64,000 nucleotides of DNA, from the NCBI GenBank assembly GCA_024734495.1, contig JALMQS010000073.1, positions 2,489,805 through 2,553,804 on the forward strand. The letters are read 5' to 3'. The DNA comes from Forficula auricularia. Lineage: Eukaryota > Arthropoda > Insecta > Dermaptera > Forficulidae. Both the position numbers and the translations under genes were made by a program. The stretch's first letter is position 1. Each line of letters begins with the position of its first letter. Shown here piece after piece: positions 1 through 12,890 of this stretch. Below the pieces are notes generated by a model that had not been told where the DNA came from, did no database searches, and saw only the letters and a list, made by a program, of their open reading frames with translations.

Positions 1-966
1 ACTTGGACAGCCCTATTTTTTAATAGGCCAGAATTTCTAAGCAGCGTGTTCGGATAAAGAATCTCTTGGAATATTGGGCTCTGTTAGGTCTGGACCTCCT
101 GGACCCCACTCATTTCTACACCAGTGGTATGCATAGCTTAAAATTAATGTGGGAACAATTCGTGTGGGAAATTTTATTTTTATACTTCTACATTTTGTTG
201 TTTGATCTACCATTTCAGAAATACTAGTTGAGAACTATTTTTAGAATTGACCCACTATTCAGAAAAACTTTTATGTTTAAAAAAACGCATGCCGATTATC
301 ATCTTTTGGATATCGCTTGTTTTAAAGCTAGATTGACTTGAATAAAATATTTAACTCTGGTCCATGGGGGAAGTTAACCCACCCCCCCTCTCCCCTCGCT
401 AAGCCAGCCAGTGTTTTTAACATAATATTCAACTCATTTCAAATACATTCATTTATACGGATATTGAGTTTTCCAGCACCATAATTCTGTATTCTATAAA
501 AAGAGCTCTTCTGGTTATATTTTATCCATTGTATCCTTACTGCATATTATCAAGACGGCCAAAAGAAGCTTGTCATAAATGCGATTGGGACGAAATAAAT
601 AATAAAAGATTACAAAAGCACAAGGATTTATTGCTTCTCCTTGTCAAATTTGAATTAGATCTATTTCCAAGACTCATTTATAATAATAAGTGAGGTGTCA
701 TCCATCCTCTTCTCTTGAGGTGAAAGAGAATTGAAATTATTATTTATGAGCATTATTATAGAAATGGCAGTAAATTCTAAATTAAAAAAATATATATAGA
801 TATATATTTCCAAGACTTGGAGAGCTCTCTGTGAAATTCTGTATTATTTTTTTTTTTTTTATCTGACGGTTTGAACTAGAAAGCTGAATCTTGGCAGACA
901 TTCACAACTTATTGATAGAAACTAGTTAGCCAAATTTCAGCTTACTTGCCACAACCGTTCGAGAGA
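1..966. other. AT-rich non-coding stretch, no gene seen
   Basis: No credible coding frame. A 14-base T run lies near 846-860 and an AT microsatellite near 788-808. I recognise no element here. Confidence 0.5.
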
Positions 967-1108
967 CGTTTTAGACACCTACGTCTACATCCTCTCACTT
1001 AATCAACTTTCCCTTCTCTTCGGTAATGCAAGGGTCTTTCGAGATCCATAGGAGCTGCATCTTTACTGGTGCACCCCTTCTTGCATTCGATTGCATTAAA
1101 AAAAAAGA
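967..1108 (+). mobile_element. Jockey-like non-LTR retrotransposon, 3' end only
   Basis: This segment is nearly identical to the last ~140 bases of the longer non-LTR copy ending at 42,658. It carries the same histidine/leucine-rich C-terminal coding tail, the same 3' untranslated block (TGCAAGGGTCTTTCGAGATC, then a GGTGCACCCCTTCTTGCATT block) and a terminal A run. Such severe 5' truncation is the usual result of target-primed reverse transcription. It is non-functional. Confidence 0.8.
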
Positions 1109-1757
1109 GTTCCTAACAGAGGAGGCTTTAGGAATTTTATTTTGGGTAGGCAAAATTTTACTTATACATTCCTAGTTTTATAAATGGTATAGTGGTGTAT
1201 AGTCGTGTGTCTTTATTTCGTGATGACGTTCGTCTCTAGTGAACAGGCCAAACTTTTGTAGAATGAAGAATTCGATAGTGCTATTTAGATTAGGGATTGT
1301 AGTATAGTTTCGATTTAGAACATGAAGACACCAGGGCGTAATCAAGCGTAATCATAATGCCCCTGCATCGCATAAAAACCGTGCAGACATTGCCTCTTCA
1401 ATTAATTTAGACTTATGCAAACTTAAAAACTGTGGATCCCAAAACTTAGTTAAGTTGTAGATGTCCTTGTCCCATAATTGGCCCCCATCATAAAATATAT
1501 AGAAACTTTAAACACTCCATGTTTTTAAAATCGAGAAAAAAACAGCATACCACACAAAAAGCTATAAGAATGAAAAGTCAAAAATATTATTAGGTACTTG
1601 AAATATCACAGTAAGAATAATATTTTTGTGTTTTTACTTATTTACTTTTTTGTGAGAGGATTCTTATTACTTCTTGTCTCGTAGAAAAAGGTTGATAAAT
1701 TTAATAATTTTGAATCTATTATTCTATTCTGTACTATTAAATATATATAGATATATA
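1109..1757. other. Non-coding interval between repeats
   Basis: Low-complexity AT sequence with no supported gene. A short direct duplication (AGCGTAATCA-like) sits near 1,335-1,350. Nothing else was recognised. Confidence 0.4.
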
Positions 1758-2080
1758 GGGTGGCCATTTAACGTTTGGAATTTGAATCGGCTATAAAAAA
1801 AACTAATGAATATTTTTTCAAAATTATGAGTTTATTGGAAATATTAGACATTTTCATATAAGAATGAAACACATCATTCAAAAGACTGCCACGGCTGGCT
1901 TAACCCCATCCGACCAACCCAATTTTACAGTACATTTTCAATTGAGTTGATCGGATACTGTCAAGCCAGCCATGGCAGTCTGAAAATGTCCAATCTTTTT
2001 AATAAACTCATAATTTTGAAAAAATATTCATTAGTTTTTTTTATAGCCGATTCAAATTCCAAACGTTAGATGGCACACCC
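1758..2080. mobile_element. Palindromic mariner-type MITE (GGGTG ends)
   Basis: The two ends are inverted copies over about 100 bases. Both begin GGGTG, continue with an AACGTTTGGAATTTGAATCG block and then a TTTTTTCAAAATTATGAG block. The flanks are TA-rich, as expected for Tc1/mariner TA insertion. The centre holds a second inverted pair (GACTGCCA..GGCTGGCTT) resembling the C-terminal coding tail of the larger foldback at 22.2-22.8 kb, so this is probably a shorter relative. It has no coding capacity. Confidence 0.7.
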
Positions 2081-2797
2081 TTTATAAAACTATCAAAAAG
2101 ATAATATATTTAAATTAAATAATTTATAATTTCTACAAAAATTTTGGATAGGTAAGTGCCTACTCTGCCTACCCGCTAAAGCGGCTGCTGGTTCCAAAAT
2201 ATTCAATTTTCCGAATTTTATGCATTGTCGACCGGAAGTTCTGAAGCTAGAAAACCCAAAATTTAAACAATTTTTCATTTTCGAAAAACATACATTTTGA
2301 CAGACATCAAAGCTAATATTCTAAGATATTTACTTTGTGAGTTAAACTGAGTATTGGAAGATAGAGAGGATGAAAAAAAACTTCCTTGAGAATGACTTTT
2401 CTCTATGTTTTAAACATAACCATTTTTTTTCTTTTAAGTAAATTCACTTTACTTTCATTTAATCAAAAAGAAAAGATCATTAGTTCCTGAATAACTTCGA
2501 TGAAAGAATCAAAGGGCCAATTTCATGTTTTGCATATATTTTTTAAATTTGTTTGAGAAGAAAATTTTTGGTAGGGCTACTAGTATGTGTTCTAGGTAGG
2601 GTTTCTTTCCTGTCAGCATACACGTCTGCCGAGCGCCCTGTTGTTCACTTAACTTTTTTTTGAGTCCCGTTTAAAAATTAAAATTAGTGTCGCTACAAGA
2701 CCTATTTCTTTGTCTGTCCACCCTTTAGTCAGAGCATAGTAGGTTGTAAACTAAATAAAATACACCCTTGAAATTTATTTGCTATACTATATATGCT
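2081..2797. other. Interval with a GTCGCTACAA-type repeat fragment
   Basis: No gene. Positions 2,660-2,790 resemble 10,850-10,970: both carry a GTCGCTACAA block, a TCTTTGTCTGTC or GTCTCTGTC block and an AAATTTAATTTG-like tail. That marks an old dispersed repeat of unknown class. Confidence 0.4.
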
Positions 2798-3202
2798 GCA
2801 GTAAAAACCCGTTTTTAGTAAGAACGGATTCTTACTAGTTAAAACGCGTTTCACTGAATACCTTTGTGACAACTTTAGTTTACTAATGTTGGTTGAGTTT
2901 GGTTCAAAGGTCTAGAATCTTCATTTTTGACCTTCGCCCTCATTTTGGGTTTTTATTTTCAAAATTTTTTAAACAAAAATGTCAAAAATTAGAAGCAAAG
3001 TTGTAAAAGATGTAATTTTTGACATTTTCGTTTAAAATTTTTTGAAAATAAACACCTAAAATGAGCGGTCAAAAATGAATATTCTAGACCTTTGAACCAA
3101 ACTCAACCAACATCAGTAAACTATAGTTGCCACAAAAGTATTCAGTGAAACGCGTTTTAACTAGTAAAAACGCGTTCTTACTAGAAAACGGGTTTTTACT
3201 GC
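2798..3202. mobile_element. Near-perfect palindromic MITE, ~405 bp
   Basis: The termini are GCAGTAAAAACCCG and its inverse, and nearly the whole element folds back on itself with ~190-base arms (AAACGCGTTTCACTGAATAC block, then TTGGTTGAGTTTGGTTCAAA). It has no coding frame. Flanks are AT-rich and a target duplication could not be fixed. The transposase source is unknown. Confidence 0.7.
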
Positions 3203-5061
3203 AACATATATACCTAGTATATCGCAATTTAATAATATTTCTATTAAAATCTTAGAATCTGTCCTAAAAATTAAATTCTTTCTAGTATATAATATTCATT
3301 TTCCCCAAAATCAAAAATTGATTAAAATTTTAATCTAATATTGTATTTTGGGCTTGTCGAATTGTTTATGAGATCAAATATTCACAAACTACACTTATAT
3401 GTCAAGATTCAGCCTTCTAGTTTAACCTGTTCGCTGAAAAAATACCATTTCACTAGAATCTTACAGAGTCTGGAAAAAGTTTTCACTTTTTCTTTCTATT
3501 TTAGTTCTAGTAGTGTATTGGCTCGTTAGTTAAATTATTTATAAATTCTAAAAACAAACGCTTCGTCAACTTTTATTTGAACTAAGTTTATTTACAAAGG
3601 TGCATAAAATATCGTTGAATTGTAAAGCATCATTTATATTAGCTTTAATTTGATACATTAACAATTCAGCTACTTTAAAAAAAGCGTGGTTTATTTTGCA
3701 ATCATTTATGCGAGATAAAAACCAGTTGGCGCCGGCTGAAAGTCTGAGGCTGCTGCTCTATATATTCTTGGATCGAATAGATGTATGTAGACATTTAATT
3801 GAATAGAACTTATAATGTTTCTCGTTCTATTTCCGGAGCTGTATTCGAATGATTTATTTAGCAAATTATGCAATTTTATATTCTCCATTTCAGAGTTCCC
3901 AAGCTTTTTTGGAAAATCAATATTCATTTAAAATAAAATAAAAAAATTCCCTTCGTTTGATAGTAAAAAAATCTAAAATAAAAAGAAATGAATAACTTGC
4001 CCAGAGGTAGAACAAGGGTTGACGACTCCCGCCCTTAGGCAATAAAATTTAGACGTCCCTTATTTCCAATACACAAGTATAAATATCAATATCAGGGAGA
4101 TTATGTGCAAAAGCTTTTACGAAGTTTGACCTAACTTTTTTAAGTAAATTTTTATTAAATAAAATAAACTTTCAAGTTTTATTATTCTTACTTTTTCTTT
4201 TCTGGTGACATTTGTTTATATAATTCCACTTTGTCCACTTATGTTGGAGAGAAAATTTTACTTTAACTATAATTAATTGACCCGAAATTTCTCGACTATT
4301 TTTTCCCAACTTTTTTAATTTAAATAAACCTTCCACAACTAAAATGATCGTAGCCATTATCATTATCATTATCGTAGCGGAGAGGGGCCTACCCCCCCCC
4401 CCCCGAAATGTTGAGGTAAACATCAAAATTTTACAGTATATAAATAAAAATTTAATCAAATTAATACGTTAATAAAAAAGACATCAGGGAGTTCATCTCT
4501 CCTACTCCTAGGAGTATATCTATACTCTTCTAATCCCACAGTGGGTAGTTAACCCCCCGAAAAAATTTTCTGGCTAGGGCCTTGACAACGTAAGAGCATA
4601 TAATACATTTCTTTAAAAATCTATTTTCTTATGACAAAAACGAATTATGAAACGAAATTGCCTAAATATAGGCAAACAACAAAGAAACAAAAAATTTGAA
4701 TATTTACTGTAGGTAAATCCATCACTTTAAAATGTATTCCTATTTTTTGAAATTAGTACCTGAAGGTTAATTTTTTAAAGATGGCATTGTGCTCTGTTTA
4801 TTGATAGATATATTTAGCTGTTACTAATGAGAAGAAACTTTTATTGTAAATGCTTTTTCTGTTGATAAATTCCTATTCTATTTTATTAAAGCTGATATAG
4901 TGGTGAGAGGAGTGACTTCCGACAATGAAAATGTACTACAAATATACCTTTGAAATATGTATTTGGAATTGGCCAAAATTCTTACTTTATTTGACGTTTG
5001 ATTGATAGAAAGCATTTTCCTTTAACATTTTTCATTCTTAATTAAACATTTAGTAACACTA
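3203..5061. other. Gene-free AT-rich interval
   Basis: No supported gene. It contains an ATTATC tandem run followed by a ~13-base C homopolymer near 4,391-4,404. The open frames at 3,706-3,927 and 4,172-4,459 on the minus strand show no recognisable domain. Confidence 0.4.
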
Positions 5062-5850
5062 ACTCATTGGCGTGCGGTTCATGGATGCTGTGGATCCGGC
5101 GCATCCCTAAAATTTCAAACATTTAGAGTATTTTTAACCGACGAAAGGAGGAGGTTATCAATTCAACGAAATGTTTTTTGTTTCTTTTTTGTTTTTTTAT
5201 GTGTTTGTCATAAATATATAAGGTCGACTTCAAAATTTCAGGAGGATCTTTAAATTTTTAAATTATTACCCGTTATTTCAAATATTTCTATAAAAAACAT
5301 TTTTTGTTTTGAAAAGTATATTGGTTCTCGAAATGAAATAAAATTGTTGCAGTTTCAAGGGCCAATTAAAATGAATGATTTTTCCTGAAAGGGTGCCTAT
5401 AGAAGGTTTGAATTGCCTGCCTGGTATATATCTATCTTCCAGGTCAGAGACAAGTCCACTCGAGTTTTAGTCGAATAAAAATTGTTCTCACTGAGGAACA
5501 AAAAAAGGAATAAATAAAGATGATTCGGGAATCTCTGTACTAATCCATTTCTAGGAACTCTCAATATATAATATCGGAAATAACTAAGAGTCCTATATAC
5601 AAGCCATAGCTTGCTTATAGCAATAAAATTAGGAGAAATTTAAGATTTTCTTATAGGACAGACTGATTCATTGTAGAAGATTGTCGATTTCCATCTCAGG
5701 GATTGTTGGAGTTGAAGTCACAAGAATTAATTTCCGACTCCTACCCTCACTCATGCAAAGCAGTATCCGTTTGGGGGCGAAGGCCCCAAAATATATTTTT
5801 AAAAAATCTAAATTAAATTTGAAAAATAACGAAAATGATGCTGTATTTGA
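5062..5850. repeat. Dispersed repeat R1, copy A (longest)
   Basis: Collinear with 38,940-39,632 and, in part, 7,655-8,090. Shared blocks include GGCGCATCCC, TTTCAGGAGGATCTTTAAAT, TTGGTTCTCGAAATGAAATA, AAGATGATTCGGGAATCT and AGCTTGCTTATAGCAATA. The start (TGGCGTGCGG) is hAT-like, but I found no matching inverted end. It is non-coding, and the class is undetermined. Confidence 0.65.
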
Positions 5851-6329
5851 TGAAATTTCCAAAAAAAAGTGAAGATTAAAATAAAATTTCAAAAAATGAA
5901 GAGTACTTTTTTGAACAGCATCCCCTGGTTGAATAGTCACCAACCGCCACTGATATATATGTATATCATCACCTTAATGCTAAAACCACGAATGTGCAAA
6001 AACCTTGTTTTGAGTTTTTGCCGTTTTCAAATGTCCTATAACACACTATATTTAATTACATTCGAGTCCCAGTCTCAAGAAGTCAAAGGGAGAATAAGCG
6101 AATTTGCCAAGCTGCCTTATTAGTTTGAATCAAATTTGATAAAATATTCAACAATCAGGTTTTCACCAGTAAAAAGCCTTTAACGTCCGATTTCACCAAC
6201 GTTAAACTAAGGTAACACTTGAATTAACCTAAAACTAGTTTCTAAGGTAAATGGTATTACACCAATGATTCTTTGTGGTTAAGTAAGCAACACTAAGCCT
6301 TTATTTTATTTAACTATGTTTAAATTTAA

Positions 6330-6935
6330 TCGAATGTTTTCTATGTTTGATTCAATCGCGAATCAAATGTAGGGAATTTTTGTCAAATATTGAGTGAAAA
6401 TAATATTTGAACTTATATATTTCTAACTTGAAATAATGATCTTAAATAAATTTTTATAATTTTTCTAATTAATATAACAAAGAATAATTGCTATATCAAC
6501 GAGAATTGTTTTTGACCGCGCTTATTTGAAAAAGATATTTATCGCGAGAGGTCCAGATTCGCAATTGAATCAAATGTAGAAAACATTCGATTAATTTATG
6601 GCAAGCATCTAACATACATGCTAATAGACCGAGCGCTCTGGACTGGGAGATTAAATATATAACATCTGAGATTTCAAATTCACTTGGTGATCCATCCGAA
6701 TGTCTAGCGGGCTATACGCGAAATGACGTTGTATTGTAGCTAAGTGGATCACATCTTTTTCTCTCTTGGTCCAGAGTTAAGACTCCACAGACTTCAATAG
6801 CGTAATCCGCAGTAGTCTCGCGATAAATATCTTTTTCAACTAAGCGCGGTCAAAAACAATTATCGTTGATATAGCAATTATTCTTTGTTATATTAATTAG
6901 AAAAATTATAAAAATTTATGTTTAAATTTCATTGT
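6330..6935. repeat. Palindromic dispersed repeat, family G
   Basis: Two inverted arms contain GCGATAAATATCTTTTTCAA, GCGCGGTCAAAAACAATT and ATATAGCAATTATTCTTTGT blocks. The outer part carries GATTCAATCGCGAATCAAAT. The middle has GCGCTCTGGACTGGGAG and TCTCTCTTGGTCCAGA segments. Related copies lie at 13,120-13,240, 31,500-32,640 and 41,335-41,660. No coding capacity was seen and the class is unknown. Confidence 0.65.
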
Positions 6936-7654
6936 TGAAATCGGGTGCAAGCAATGTTGTTCTTAAAAAATGCTATTTTTCAAGAATTTGAGGTATTTGT
7001 TTGTTTCTGTAATTAATAATAGGCTTTCATGTTATTCTATGAGCTTTTTTATTTTGCTGGCTCGATCCCGTGCTCTCCCTTTGTATTATTTACTTATTTT
7101 TTTGTTAAAATTCCAGGTGTAGGCTCTTGTTATATATTTATAAAATAAAGATATTTAGAGTAGACATAATAAAAAGGAAAAATAAACCCTTCTTTCGCTA
7201 TTCGATATATTTACACGCGTTCATGAATTTTTCATAGTGTGCTCGCTTTTTCTGCTCTCCGTGAAACATTTGACGCGTATAAAGTCATGTTACTTCGATT
7301 TTATCATATTTATAAGATTTCGTTTTATATTCAAACATATCTCTTTCATGTATAATGTAATTCAACAACTTAAATACGAAATGGCATGTTCAATACCTCT
7401 ATAACCTTTTTGAATTTCCCTTTAGTTGAAAACACATGCAGGGATTAATTATAAAACTTGCATGCAAGTTAGTGAAAGAGAAGAGAACGTAAGTTCTGTT
7501 AATGCTCTTTAATTTAGAGAAGAAATGAAAAACAGCAATGTATTCGTATAGCACCTTAGTTAGTATGGTAAAAAATATAAAATTTAATTTTCAGAAAATA
7601 TTTAAAGAAATACAATCTAATATGTTCTAATATTTTTAATAAATTGGTGATGGT

Positions 7655-8090
7655 AAGTTAATGATGGCGCATTTCTAAAATTTCAAACATTTATGGTAGA
7701 GTAATTTCATAAATATATAAAGCCGACTTCAAAATTTCAGGAGGATCTTTAAATTTTCAAATTATTATCCGTTATTTCAAATATTTCTATAAAAAACATT
7801 TGTTGTTTTTAAAAGTACTCTATATTGGTTCTCGAAATGAAATAAAATAGTTGCCTAGTTTCAAGGGGAAATTAAAATGATTGATTTTCCGAAAAGGGTG
7901 ACGATAGAAGATTTGTGGTCCTTGCCTGGTAAATATATCTTCCAGTTCAAGCATGTCAAAGACAAGTCTTTACGATTTTTAGTCGAATAAAAATTGTTCT
8001 TGCTGAGTAACAAAAAAGGAATAAATAAAGATGATTCGGGAATCTTTGGACTAGTCCATTTCTAAGAACTCTCAATATATATAAGATAGT
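7655..8090. repeat. Dispersed repeat R1, copy B (truncated)
   Basis: Matches the first ~520 bases of the 5,062-5,850 copy with scattered differences and small deletions, then stops near ACTCTCAATATATA. Keeping the same block order without the 3' third indicates an independent truncated insertion. Confidence 0.6.
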
Positions 8091-9312
8091 TATTAAGTAA
8101 AACCCTGAGATAGAAAAAACTATGTAGGAAGAGGCGAAAATTCAAAAATAAAAATAAATAAATAGTCTCGAATTTGAATAATCCTAGAACGAATAAAAAA
8201 CAAAATACACCAAAACACTAAAATTATTTTTTAGATACTTCTAAACATATTTAACATTTATTATTAATTTTATAACCAAGTGGGGGAACAGATTTAAAAA
8301 AATTATAAATTTCGAAATTTTTTCTACTGTGACTCTTATTTTATTTATATAGAATGATACAAGGCCTTAGGGAATAACAAAATTATAGAAAGTGCTCAAT
8401 GGGGCCCCCCCCCCCCCAACAAAATAATAATAATAGAAAGATAAAGAAAAAAATTCAATGACAAATATTTAATATTAAATAAAAATCTAATGAGAATGAT
8501 TTAAAATTAAATTCATTAGGTGGTCGATGGGGACTCAACCCCTATGAACCCCTTCCAATCTCTCAGCCTTTGGATAGATATAATTCAAGTTATACTATAT
8601 TTCATTTCAAACTATGTTTAAAAGTACTTTTATCAAGTTAATCTTTTTTTTTTTGCTTACACAAGATTTGCATGATTATCTTTAATATATTCCAACATAA
8701 TTTATACCTTTTCTGCCTGAGAATATTTGTTTAATTTATTTTGTCACATTACTTTGTAGCGGCCTGCTTTGCTTTGGCCACGAGTCTTTAGACTCTGCCG
8801 CTACAACTTACATTCTTTTAATAAAATATTGTTTTAATTTTATACTAAAAGGAAAGGCTCTAATGAAAATATGCAAAAGATTTCTAAAATTATAAATTTT
8901 TCTTTTTGCTTTCTGTTTTCTTTATAAAAATGATTAAAAGAAATCCGTATAATTGTCAAAATAGAATATCCTAAAATAAAAGTTACAAAAGAGGTGTTAA
9001 AACTTTAGATATATTCAAAGTTTTTTCTATTTATTTTCCATTCTTAGTAACTATGAAAGTTACTTTCTCTTTTTATAAACCATCATTTTTTTGTATTTTA
9101 TTGATAATTTTTTTATTCTGACTTTAGTAGTCTATATTTTCATGTTATAGAATTCAAAGTGAAAGTAGAATGTTAATTAACATTTTTCATTAGTAATATT
9201 TTCGGTACATACTTCTCGTTTGTTTTTTGATAAACGTTAATTGAATATTAAACCTCTGATGCAAATAATTTAGATACTATATTATATACCATGGACAAAA
9301 TTAGCGGAGCGT
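8091..9312. other. AT-rich interval with hairpin at 8,756-8,805
   Basis: No gene. A ~13-base C run lies near 8,405-8,417. At 8,756-8,805 TTGTAGCGGC and GCCGCTACAA form a perfect 10-bp stem around a loop with CTGCTTTGCTTTGGCC. The same GCTACAA block appears in the repeats at 2.7 and 10.9 kb. Confidence 0.45.
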
Positions 9313-9323
9313 GTACCTAATAA

Positions 9324-9605
9324 GAGGCGACTGTGGGTCAGTGGCTAGAGTGTTGAGTCGCTGACTCGGAGATCACTGGTTCGAGATCGAGGCTCGGCAG
9401 ATAGATATTTGCAGTCGCCTCCTCTTGGAAAATCATGGCAACCTACCAAGAGTATAATTGCCAAGTGACCTCTCCAAATTAGCCGTTCGGAACCGGCGTT
9501 AAAAAGTAGGTCCCGTATATCTGTGTAAAACAACTAAACACACTCAGCACAGGTATATGTGGAGAGGCGCCGACACCCGTTTCGGGTATGGCACTCGAAG
9601 AAGAA
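9324..9605 (+). mobile_element. tRNA-derived SINE, copy 1
   Basis: The 5' part is tRNA-like: an A-box-like block (GGGTCAGTGGCTAGAG, ~9,335-9,350) and a B-box (GGTTCGAGATC, 9,378-9,388), the internal RNA polymerase III promoter. A ~190-base tRNA-unrelated body follows, ending in a GAAGAAG tail. An exact 11-bp target duplication, GTACCTAATAA, flanks it at 9,313-9,323 and 9,606-9,616. It is about 95% similar to the copy at 11.5 kb. Mobilisation would need a LINE partner, which is not identified. Confidence 0.88.
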
Positions 9606-10184
9606 GTACCTAATAAAGAAAATTTTATAAAATTTAAAATTTGAGGAAAAATCAATATTTAAGTAAGTTATTAAAATGAATAAAAATAAGATTAAAAATA
9701 ATATTTTAACAAATTAATCAAGAAACTAAAAGATAAGAGTCATCGCTTTAAATCGAATTATAGCTTTTTTTTGTTGCGCTAATTTTGTCCACGAGTATAT
9801 ATGAATCAAAAATAATTTTACTTTCAGATATAACGGCAAATATCGCTCCATAAATTGACTTTTTGAAGTTTTCTAATACAATGAAAATCAAATTTGACAT
9901 TTTTACTACAGTTTTCTTATAAAAACTATCTCAAAACCAAATTCTCCCCAAACGTTTGGATATTTAAAAATTTTTATAAAATAATTGTATTAATTTAATC
10001 CAAAAAACAATCAATAATTTATTTCAAAATAATGAGGTACATATAAAATGTCTTTATTGTTAAGCGCAAGGTTTCAATAAAAATTTGCATTTTTCGAACT
10101 TCGTAGCCCAAAAACGTGCCTCGAATACCATATTGATCTGTTTAAAAATCAGGAGTTGCCTACTGGGTATAAATTGTTGAATAT

Positions 10185-10515
10185 AATTTTTATTATCGGT
10201 CAGATCTTACGTTGACGGGCATATGGCTCTGCTATTGCACAGTTGGAGGCGCAAAGGTGTAACTTATTTTGCATTACCCTGGGTGCACCGGGAGGAGGTA
10301 AGTTACATTACACCCCTGGAGGTATTAGACGACAGCTTACAGGGACGTGCAAGGCTTATATGGCAGCACGGACGAGCGTTGGATGAGTAACTATTATCGG
10401 CCAGAAGAGTTATAATCACCCCTTTGGAAATAAACCCTAGTGCCAAAAAGCAATCCAGGCATTCTGAGCGAAACCGACCCGAATTAGTGCTTTGGTTCAA
10501 TTCCCAAGGGACTTG
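10185..10515. other. GC-richer island of unknown nature
   Basis: Base composition is clearly higher in GC than the flanks, with no stop-free frame carrying a known domain. An inverted pair (GGTGTAACTTA near 10,256 and TAAGTTACATTACACC near 10,300) and a B-box-like GGTTCAATTCC near 10,495 suggest an old SINE- or LINE-derived fragment. This is unproven. Confidence 0.3.
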
Positions 10516-10779
10516 TAATAAAAATGTATCATAACAACTCGAATAACTCTATGAAATTTCCTCCTCTCGACTAAATGAATTTTTATATTAAACTGTCTCT
10601 CAGTCTGAAAATATGATAAATTAAAAAAAAATTTCACAACTGGAATCCATTTACTTCCAGTATTCTAACATTTTACGTATATGCTCCTTTTTGTTAGATG
10701 TTTTAGGTCTTTTCAAGTTTTTTACTTTCAGATTTATATTCTATAAAATATAATGGGTAAGTATTGCGATGCCCTATCT

Positions 10780-10975
10780 GGCTATTTTTATTTTTAATTA
10801 TGATTTATTTAAATTTTATTATTACTTTTAATTATTTTTTTTAATTTTATTATTGCTTTTTAGGGTTCCGTTCAAACCCTATCACTGTCGCTACAATGTC
10901 TCTGTCAGCACTGTGGCTCATAAATTAAATAAGATACAACCTGAAATTTAATTTGTCCAATATTAGATAATAACA
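10780..10975. repeat. Dispersed repeat fragment with GGGTTCCGTT block
   Basis: Contains TTTAGGGTTCCGTTCAAACC followed by GTCGCTACAATGTCTCTGTC. It corresponds to 2,660-2,790. A similar GGGTTCCGT-type repeat is common in arthropod genomes, so I treat it as a degraded transposon end. Confidence 0.4.
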
Positions 10976-11507
10976 TTTTAATTGAATGATTATTTTGGGA
11001 AGTTTTTTGCCGGGCCGAAAAAAAAAAATACTTTTTTATCATGGTCTATAAAGTTGAAACGATCTCTTTAAGTAGAATTACAATATTTTATTTATTTTCT
11101 TTAAAAATGTGAGAGAGTTTTAAAGAGACCATTTTTCAGTAATGTTTGTATCTGTCGACCTTTAGAAATGGCCGGTGGGTGAACCGAGATTGGAATTAGG
11201 TCTCCACATCTTTGGAATTATGTGTAATTATTTTGTGATTCATTAGATAATGCCCCTTCATCCATTGTCTTCTATATGGAAATTAAAGTGGAAGTGGAAG
11301 TAGGTGTACACGATCTTAGGTCGCGGTTCACCTCTCGTAAATTGCTTTACTTATTAATTATGAAAATTTCCACATAAACACCAATAAATAAAATGAAATT
11401 TTAAATCTATGGTTTTTGGAGAATTATAAGATATGGAACACTCGGTAAGCGGTCCATCTCGTACTTGAACGACTTATTTATTTATTAATGCAGGCTAAGT
11501 TGTTGTT

Positions 11508-11794
11508 AGAGGCGACTGTGGGTCAGTGGATAGAGTGTTGGGTCGCTGACTCGAAGATCGCTGGTTCAAGACCGAGTCTCGGCAGATAGATATTTGCAAT
11601 CGCCTCCTCTTGGAAAGTAATGGCAACCTACCAAGAGTATAATTGCCTAGTAACCTCTCCAAATTAGCCGTTCGGAACCGGCGTTAAAAAGTAGGTCCCG
11701 TATATCTGTGTAAAAAAACAACTAAACACACTCAGCACAGGTATATGTGAAGAGGAGCCGACACCCGTTTCGGGTATGGCACTCGAAGAAGAAG
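11508..11794 (+). mobile_element. tRNA-derived SINE, copy 2
   Basis: Same organisation as the 9.3-kb copy: tRNA-like head with B-box GGTTCAAGACC (11,563-11,573), shared body and a (GAA)n tail. The flanking 11-bp target duplication is AAGTTGTTGTT (11,497-11,507 and 11,795-11,805). It differs from copy 1 by scattered substitutions and a few extra tail and A-run bases, so the two are independent insertions. Confidence 0.88.
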
Positions 11795-11805
11795 AAGTTG
11801 TTGTT

Positions 11806-12890
11806 CCCTCACACGCCTCGATATATTATATAATTCAATTTCAGTTTAATTCATTCATAATGTTGGTATTTTATTGACGGAACTAGAATTGAAATATTTT
11901 TTATAATCTTGAAATGAGAAGGCCTTGAAAGAAGAATGCAATACTTGGAATTATATATAAATATTTTATAACTACATATAATCGATTAACTAAAAGTAAA
12001 AAATACTATTTGAAAGGCTAATTGAAGTTCCTTGAATTTTTTTAAATACTCCGATAAATAATTCTTTCACAATGTCTAAGTCAGACAGTTCGTTTTTCTT
12101 ATTAGAAGATCTTATTGATGTTCTAAATTCGGTACAAATTTTTTTTTCCAACGAAGATTAATGATCTCTTCACTCGAATAAACGACAAATAGAACATGTG
12201 TTTTGTTATATATATAATATATATAGAGAAAAAACTACATCCTTTAACTTGCCAAATTATTTAAGTTTCGTCTTTTCATTTTAAAAATTCTCTTTATTTA
12301 TCTATCCATCTTTCTTTCCTAAGCTCTTGTATTAATTAAATTTTTCAAAAACAAAAAAAAATTTACCCAAGAATGAAATCTAAGTTAAAGTAATCTCTTT
12401 TATCTTCCAACTCGGATCTAAACTAAATGAAATCATTTCACTAAACCCAACAACAACAAAGGCAACATTTGTATTTGCATCGCCGTTTCTCTTTTATAAA
12501 CCCAGCTTTGTTTTACTTCATTAAGAGTCTAATTTGAATTCATAAGGGCTTTAATAATAATAATAAGAATTCATCTTCATTTATTTTCAAAATGTAGACA
12601 TTTGTGTATAAAAACAAATAAGAGAGAAGGGAATTTTTAATCAATCATTCATTTATTTTTTCCACCCTTCCTTTCTCATATAGCATTATCATTCGGGGAA
12701 CAATATTGATTGTAAAAAATATTATGCAAAATATAAATGAAAAATACATTAGCGAATGCATTTCAGTTGATTTATCATCCTATTTTTTCTTTGATGAAAT
12801 TTGTTATATTTGACATAAATCAAATCTTGATTGAAATCTCCTCTCGTTAGAAGCTAACTTTTTTCTTTTTTTTTTTTTTTTACTTTACCA
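11806..12890. other. AT-rich interval, possibly unique sequence
   Basis: No gene or recognised repeat. A T run of about 17 bases lies at ~12,864-12,880. Since repeats fill most of the window, this may be one of the few single-copy segments, but I cannot test that. Confidence 0.35.

Noticed and set aside
9345..9533. Minus-strand 62-codon frame
   Set aside because: Fully contained in the SINE, antisense to its tRNA-like head.
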